Source of the DNA: Lentisphaerota bacterium
GTDB lineage: Bacteria > Verrucomicrobiota > Kiritimatiellia > RFP12 > UBA1067
Direction: 5' to 3'
Length of the DNA: 11,229 bases
Assembly (NCBI GenBank): GCA_015061765.1
Contig: SUVZ01000093.1
Span: forward strand, 1-11,229
The notes beneath the pieces were generated by a model, which was given only the letters and a program-made list of their open reading frames with translations, did no database searches and was not told where the DNA came from. Numbering within the stretch: the first letter of the stretch is position 1; every line of letters starts with the position of its first letter. Below, piece after piece: positions 6,924 through 11,229 of this stretch. A program made the position numbers and the translations under genes.

Positions 6924-7780
6924 TTCGATCCCTCCAGCGGAAAGCGCATCGTCTGGCGGCGCGCCGCCCAGCACAGATATGCGACAGTGACGAAGAAACT
7001 TGCGGGGACGCGCGGACGGCTTCCGATCTTGACGCCGAGAAGCGTCGTCTTGCCGCCCAATCCCATGGGACCGATCCCGAGCGAATTGGCCTCCTTCAAT
7101 ACGCGCTTCTCAAGGCGCGCAAGCTCAGGGTCGGCATTTGAATCGTCCAGACTGCGCAGCAGCTGATGCTTCGCCTCCTCGAATCCGCATGCGCGGTCTC
7201 CGCCGATGCACACGCCGAGAATCCCGGGCGCACATCCGTATCCCTGAGCCTTCTGCACCGCATCGAGAACGCATCTGCGCACACCCTCAAGATCGCGACC
7301 GGCCCCGAGCGCCGCGTCCGGCAGGGAATACTGACGGCTCATGTTCTCGGAGCCGCCGCCCTTCATGAGAAGCGTGACGACCGGCGCCGAGCGCGCACTT
7401 TTCGGCTCCACATAGTGGATCACGGGCGCACCGTCGCACGTATTGGAGTCTATGGACCGTCCGGAAACGGAATCGATCGTGTTGCGCCGCAGCCAGCCCT
7501 TCTCCGTCGCATACGCAACCGCGTTCTTTACGACGGCCGGTGTGACGGCATTCCTCAGGCGCTCATCTATGAAGAACGTGAGCGTGCCGGTATCCTGGCA
7601 CATCGGAGTGCCATTCCGGCAGGCAAGAGACGCATTCTCCACCAAAGTCTCGAGAACCATCCTTGCGGACGAACCCTTCGCCTCGCGCCGGACAGCCCCT
7701 TTCAGGGCATCCAGCGCATCCTTAGGCAGCGTACTGGAGGTCTTGCGCACCAGCCGCGCGATTTTCGCCTCAATATCCAT
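6920..7780 (-). CDS. fumA: Class I fumarate hydratase (or tartrate dehydratase) alpha subunit
   Basis: A 286-residue catalytic subunit that binds a [4Fe-4S] cluster. Three cysteines sit in the family's expected places: Cys61 in MCQDTG, Cys183 in GCAPG, and Cys270 in YLCWAARR. Other motifs are GGGSENMS (141-148), VCIGGD (190-195), EEAKHQLLR (201-209) and LGIGPMGLGGKTT (234-246). The alpha/beta split is the class I form used by many anaerobes. The start at ATG 7780 is preferred because GAGGTG lies 9 nt upstream; a GTG at 7792 would add four residues but has no well-spaced site. It follows ilvA by 29 nt and overlaps the beta gene by 4 nt. Fumarase is preferred over tartrate dehydratase from context with central metabolism genes, but sequence alone does not settle the substrate. 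Confidence 0.9.
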   Translation of the reverse strand: MDIEAKIARLVRKTSSTLPKDALDALKGAVRREAKGSSARMVLETLVENASLACRNGTPMCQDTGTLTFFIDERLRNAVTPAVVKNAVAYATEKGWLRRNTIDSVSGRSIDSNTCDGAPVIHYVEPKSARSAPVVTLLMKGGGSENMSRQYSLPDAALGAGRDLEGVRRCVLDAVQKAQGYGCAPGILGVCIGGDRACGFEEAKHQLLRSLDDSNADPELARLEKRVLKEANSLGIGPMGLGGKTTLLGVKIGSRPRVPASFFVTVAYLCWAARRQTMRFPLEGSK

Positions 7781-7809
7781 GTCGGAAAACACCTCGACAA
7801 CTCAACCGG

Positions 7810-9339
7810 TCAATCCCTGTTCCCGAGAAACAGGCGGTACGCCGGATTGTCCGTAACCTCCTTGAACGCATATCCAAGCGTCCTGAGCGTACGGAGGAAC
7901 TGCTGACGCTCCTTGACCGGGACCTGCATCCCCGCAAGAACACGGCCATGGTCGGCGCCATGGTTCCTGTAGTGGAAAAGCGTGATGTTCCACTTGTCGG
8001 ATATCGCCTCGAGGAACATCATCAGTGCACCGGGACGCTCCGGGAAATCGAACTCGAACACGATTTCGTCGTGTATGCCGCTCGTGTGCCCGCCTACCAT
8101 GTGGCGGACATGCTCCTTGGCTATGTGATCATCGGAAAGGTCGATCGTGTCGATGCCCGCAGAAATGAGAGAATCGACAAGCTTCTCGGTCTCCGAACGG
8201 TCCGCCACGGAAATGCCCACGAACACGTGCGCGTGCGACGGATCTGAGTAGCGGTAGTTGAATTCCGTTATGCTGCGGCGGCCGATCTTGCGGATGAACT
8301 TCTTGAACGCCCCAGGGCGTTCAGGTATCTTGCATTCTAGAACCGCCTCTCGCCCTTCGCCGATTTCGGTCTGCTCGGAAACGAAACGGATGCGGTCGAA
8401 GTTCATGTTCGCGCCTGAGACGATGCATACGCACGTGTCGCCCTTCTTCGCGTTCTTCTTCGCCGCCGCGAGCGCAAGGGCTCCGGCCGGTTCGCAGATC
8501 GCGCGGGTCGCGTCGAACACGTCCTTGATGGCGGCGCATGTCTCGGCAGTGGAGACGGTGACTATGCCGTCCAGGAATCTGCGGCAGAGATCGAACGTTA
8601 TCGTGCCGGGCTTCTTGACGCACACGCCATCGGCGAAAAGGCCGGGTTCGCTCAGAACCGTTATCTTCTTCGCCTTGATGGAACGTGCCATGCAGTCCGA
8701 ATCCTCGGGCTCGACCCCGAACACCTTGACGTCAGGTCGCACGGCCTTGATGTACACCGCCACGCCTGCGGCAAGGCCGCCGCCGCCGATCGGCACGTAC
8801 ACAGCATCGAGCTTTCCGGAATGCTGGCGGAGAATCTCCATCGCGACCGTCCCCTGCCCCGCGATGACATCCTCGTCGTCGTACGGAGGGATGAATGTGA
8901 GCTTGCGCTCCCTGACCAGGCGCGCCGCCTCCTCGGCGGCGTCCGAATAGCTGTCGCCGACGAGGACCGCCTGCGCGCCGTGCCCCTTCACGGCGTTGAC
9001 CTTGATGTCCGGCGTCGTGACAGGCATCACGATCGTCGCCTTGCATCCGAGCCGCTTCGCGGAAAGCGCCACACCCTGCGCATGGTTCCCCGCCGACGCC
9101 GCGAGCACGCCCTTGGCCAGGACGTCCGCAGAAAGCTGGGACATCTTGTTGTATGCGCCGCGGATCTTGAACGAATGCACGGACTGGAGATCCTCACGCT
9201 TGAGGAGGAACTTCACGCCCAATCTCTTCGAGAGCGATGCGGCCTCCTCGATGGGGGTCTCGATTACTACGTCGTAAACCTTCGAGTTGAGTATCTTCGT
9301 GAGATATTTCGAAAGCAATGCCTTGTCTTTAGTTGCCAT
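7810..9339 (-). CDS. ilvA: Threonine dehydratase (threonine ammonia-lyase), biosynthetic type
   Basis: A 509-residue PLP enzyme converting L-threonine to 2-oxobutanoate and ammonia, the committed step of isoleucine synthesis. Motifs: PLP lysine Lys58 in SFKIRGA (56-62), AGNHAQG (83-89), the phosphate-binding glycine loop PIGGGG (183-188), and SGAN (308-311). Two ACT-like regulatory domains follow, about 332-400 and 426-497, each opening with a (P)ERPGA turn (339-344 and 433-438). Two such domains mark the isoleucine-feedback-regulated biosynthetic form, and the length is near that of E. coli IlvA (514). The start at 9339 follows AAGGA by 9 nt and overlaps the transketolase stop as TGATG. A longer frame open to 9648 runs inside the transketolase gene and is unlike IlvA. 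Other isoleucine or valine genes are not in this window. Confidence 0.95.
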   Translation of the reverse strand: MATKDKALLSKYLTKILNSKVYDVVIETPIEEAASLSKRLGVKFLLKREDLQSVHSFKIRGAYNKMSQLSADVLAKGVLAASAGNHAQGVALSAKRLGCKATIVMPVTTPDIKVNAVKGHGAQAVLVGDSYSDAAEEAARLVRERKLTFIPPYDDEDVIAGQGTVAMEILRQHSGKLDAVYVPIGGGGLAAGVAVYIKAVRPDVKVFGVEPEDSDCMARSIKAKKITVLSEPGLFADGVCVKKPGTITFDLCRRFLDGIVTVSTAETCAAIKDVFDATRAICEPAGALALAAAKKNAKKGDTCVCIVSGANMNFDRIRFVSEQTEIGEGREAVLECKIPERPGAFKKFIRKIGRRSITEFNYRYSDPSHAHVFVGISVADRSETEKLVDSLISAGIDTIDLSDDHIAKEHVRHMVGGHTSGIHDEIVFEFDFPERPGALMMFLEAISDKWNITLFHYRNHGADHGRVLAGMQVPVKERQQFLRTLRTLGYAFKEVTDNPAYRLFLGNRD

Positions 9340-11229
9340 CAGTAAAGTTCCTTCGCCTTTGCGAGGACATTCTCGACGGTGAAGCCGAAGTGTTCGGCAA
9401 GCACCTTGTACGGACCCGATTCGCCGTAGGTGTCGAGCGTCACAAAACGCGTCTTCGACTCGTCCGCCACATAGCGGCCCCAGCCGAACTTGACACCCGC
9501 CTCGACGATGATGCGCTTCGTGCACGTTCCGGGGACGACGCTCTCGCGGTATCCGAGCGGCTGACGCTCGAAGAGCTCGCGGCACGGCATCGACACCACG
9601 CGGACGGCGCGACCGGTGTCGGCAAGCCGTTTCGCCGCCTCGACGCACAGCGCGACTTCGGAGCCGGAGGCGAGGAAGAGGTACTCGGGATGTGCGGAGT
9701 TCTCGTAGATTGTGTATGCGCCGCGCGCAACGCCCTCTGCGCTCGTTCCTTCAAGGACAGGAAGGTTCTGGCGCGTGGTGAGTATGCAGCTCGGACCTGT
9801 CGTGTTCTTGAGCATCTCGACCCAGCAGTAGCCGGTCTCGTTTGCGTCAGCAGGGCGGAACGTGGCGACGTTCGGCATGGTGCGCATGGCGGCGAGCTGT
9901 TCGACGGGCTCGTGCGTGGGGCCATCCTCGCCGACATAGAACGAATCGTGCGAGAACACCCAGATCGAGGGAAGCTTCATGAGGGCCGCAAGGCGGATCG
10001 CCGGACGGCAGTAGTCGGAGAACACGAAGAACGTGGCGCCGAAGGCTCGGTAGCCGCCGTAGGCGGTGATGCCGTTGACGATGGCGCTCATCGCAAGCTC
10101 GCGGATGCCGAAATGGATGTTGCGTCCGGAGAAGTCCCCGGCGGCGAGCCAGCCATACTCCTTCATGCCCGTCTTGTTGGACGGCTCAAGGTCCGCCGAA
10201 CCGCCGATGAGATCGTAGGCGACCTTCGCCAGCGCATTCATGACAGTGCCGCTCGCTGCGCGCGTCGCGACGCTCTTGGCGGGGTCGAACGCGGGAAGAG
10301 CCCTGTACAGGTCGTCGGCGGAATAGCGCGCCGGAGCCTCGGCGCCTTCGGCCTTCTTCGCCCTGAGCCACATGTTCCGCGCACGGTGGCAGTATGCGCC
10401 GCGCTTCTCAAACATGTCATAGACGTCGTCCGGAACCTCAAAGAACTTCTCGGGATCGAAGCCGAGATTCCTCTTGAGGCCTGCAAGTTCCTCGGCTCCG
10501 AGCGGAGCGCCGTGGACGCCTGCGGTGCTGATCTTGGTGGTGGCGCCGAGACCGATGGTCGTCTTGGCGATGATGATCACGGGGACGTCGGTGATCTTGA
10601 GGGCGCGGCGGTATACGCGGTCGATCTGCGTGAAATCGTGTCCATCGCACTCCAGCACCTTCCAGCCGTAGCTCTCGAAGCGCTTCTTCGTGTCATCAGC
10701 CATCGAAAGCGCGGTTGAGCCTTCGATCGTAATGCCGTTCGAGTCGTAGATCAGGGTAAGGCCGCCGAGCTTGAGATTGCCCGCGAACGAGCACGCCTCG
10801 TGCGAAATGCCCTCCTCGAGATCGCCGTCGCCGCAGAACACCCACGTATGGTTCTTGTCTCCGCTTTTGCGGGAAGCCAGCGCGAGACCGACACCCATGG
10901 CGATGCCCTGTCCCAGAGGACCGGTCGTGACCTCGACGCCGGGCATGACGCCACGCTCGGGATGACCTGCACAGCGTGAGCCGAACTGGCGGAAGGCCTT
11001 GACCTGATCCATCTCGCAGCCTTTCACGTCCGCCAGATGGAAAAGCGAATAGACGAGCATGGAGGCATGTCCGCCGGAGAACACCAGGCGGTCACGAGCC
11101 GCCCAGTTGACGTCCTTGGGGTCGAAATTGAGGAACTTGAGCCAGAGGGAGACTGCGAGATCAGCCATTCCCATGGGCGCGCCGGGATGGCCACTGTTGG
11201 CCTTCTCGATCGCATCCGCCGCCAGACAG
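9339..11229 (-). CDS. tkt: Transketolase (5' end cut by the window)
   Basis: Thiamin diphosphate enzyme of the pentose phosphate pathway, moving two-carbon units between ketose and aldose phosphates. 629 residues are visible and the frame stays open to the right edge. The visible start reads AADAIEKANSGHPGAPMGMA, which in other transketolases lies about a dozen residues after the start, so very little is missing. In the visible protein: HPGAPMG near 14-20, SGGHASM near 51-57, TTGPLGQG near 101-108, the ThDP motif GDGDLEEG at about 133-140 closing with YDSN, HGAPLG near 239-244, FGIRE (catalytic Glu) near 373-377, GEDGPTHEPVEQ near 433-444. Expected full length is about 640, close to E. coli TktA (663). 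It ends in a 1-nt overlap with ilvA. The start and promoter lie outside the window. Confidence 0.96.
   Translation of the reverse strand, partial: CLAADAIEKANSGHPGAPMGMADLAVSLWLKFLNFDPKDVNWAARDRLVFSGGHASMLVYSLFHLADVKGCEMDQVKAFRQFGSRCAGHPERGVMPGVEVTTGPLGQGIAMGVGLALASRKSGDKNHTWVFCGDGDLEEGISHEACSFAGNLKLGGLTLIYDSNGITIEGSTALSMADDTKKRFESYGWKVLECDGHDFTQIDRVYRRALKITDVPVIIIAKTTIGLGATTKISTAGVHGAPLGAEELAGLKRNLGFDPEKFFEVPDDVYDMFEKRGAYCHRARNMWLRAKKAEGAEAPARYSADDLYRALPAFDPAKSVATRAASGTVMNALAKVAYDLIGGSADLEPSNKTGMKEYGWLAAGDFSGRNIHFGIRELAMSAIVNGITAYGGYRAFGATFFVFSDYCRPAIRLAALMKLPSIWVFSHDSFYVGEDGPTHEPVEQLAAMRTMPNVATFRPADANETGYCWVEMLKNTTGPSCILTTRQNLPVLEGTSAEGVARGAYTIYENSAHPEYLFLASGSEVALCVEAAKRLADTGRAVRVVSMPCRELFERQPLGYRESVVPGTCTKRIIVEAGVKFGWGRYVADESKTRFVTLDTYGESGPYKVLAEHFGFTVENVLAKAKELY

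Noticed and set aside
5404..7906. Several long plus-strand frames opposite the ABC ATPase and fumarase genes
   Set aside because: They mirror real minus-strand genes, have arginine-rich or low-information translations and no ribosome sites or domains.
9340..9648. N-terminal extension of IlvA
   Set aside because: It overlaps the transketolase 3' end, its translation is arginine-rich with no family match, and a good ribosome site supports the ATG at 9339.
9333..10718. A 461-codon open frame on the plus strand opposite transketolase
   Set aside because: It is antisense to strongly conserved transketolase sequence, is rich in Arg/Asp/Gly/Ala as expected for GC-rich antisense frames, and shows no recognisable domain.
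1..11229. CRISPR array, tRNA, rRNA, transposase, phage or toxin-antitoxin genes
   Set aside because: Reading both strands showed no spaced repeats, cloverleaf-like tRNA or matching proteins; the coding space is filled by recognised housekeeping genes.

Overview
The window looks like a piece of chromosome from a GC-rich bacterium of the PVC group, most like Kiritimatiellota, Verrucomicrobiota or Lentisphaerota. The assignment is an inference. It rests on a divergent Gfo/Idh/MocA-type protein with a Tat/lipoprotein leader (NRREFL, then LGGC), a style abundant in that group, and on a MurC-MurB fusion. No rRNA or other phylogenetic marker is present. All recognised genes are housekeeping or metabolic. 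I see no phage, IS element, CRISPR array, tRNA, rRNA or defence system.

Layout. (1) 1-153, minus: start of a secreted Gfo/Idh/MocA oxidoreductase, cut by the window edge. (2) 154-262: a divergent intergenic region with two extended -10 promoters (TGnTATAAT), each only 8-13 nt from its start codon, so both transcripts should have almost no 5' leader. (3) 263-2341, plus: a two-domain MurC-MurB protein for two cytoplasmic peptidoglycan precursor steps. Both parts are shorter than usual, and an in-frame 14-nt direct repeat sits at the junction. (4) 2404-4485, minus and convergent: a ClpB-type disaggregase that natively lacks the N-domain, with a near-perfect Shine-Dalgarno. (5) 4486-4714: its upstream region, with two inverted repeats. 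(6) 4715-6279, minus: an OppD/DppD-like ABC ATPase closely followed by a DedA-family membrane protein. (7) 6345 to the window end, minus: a tightly packed series transcribed in the order transketolase, threonine dehydratase IlvA, class I fumarase alpha subunit, beta subunit. Its junctions are TGATG, a 29-nt gap and ATGA, so it is very probably one transcript with translational coupling.

Together: the right half is a central carbon and amino-acid operon (pentose phosphate pathway, isoleucine synthesis, C4-dicarboxylate hydration). It may read on into the ABC/DedA pair, because no terminator is visible in the 65-nt gap. The left half covers cell-wall precursor synthesis and protein disaggregation.

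I found no convincing new biological system. The points most worth checking are the compact MurC-MurB fusion with its repeat-bearing linker, the N-domain-less ClpB, the ABC ATPase with a shortened region between Walker A and Q-loop, and the nearly leaderless divergent promoters.
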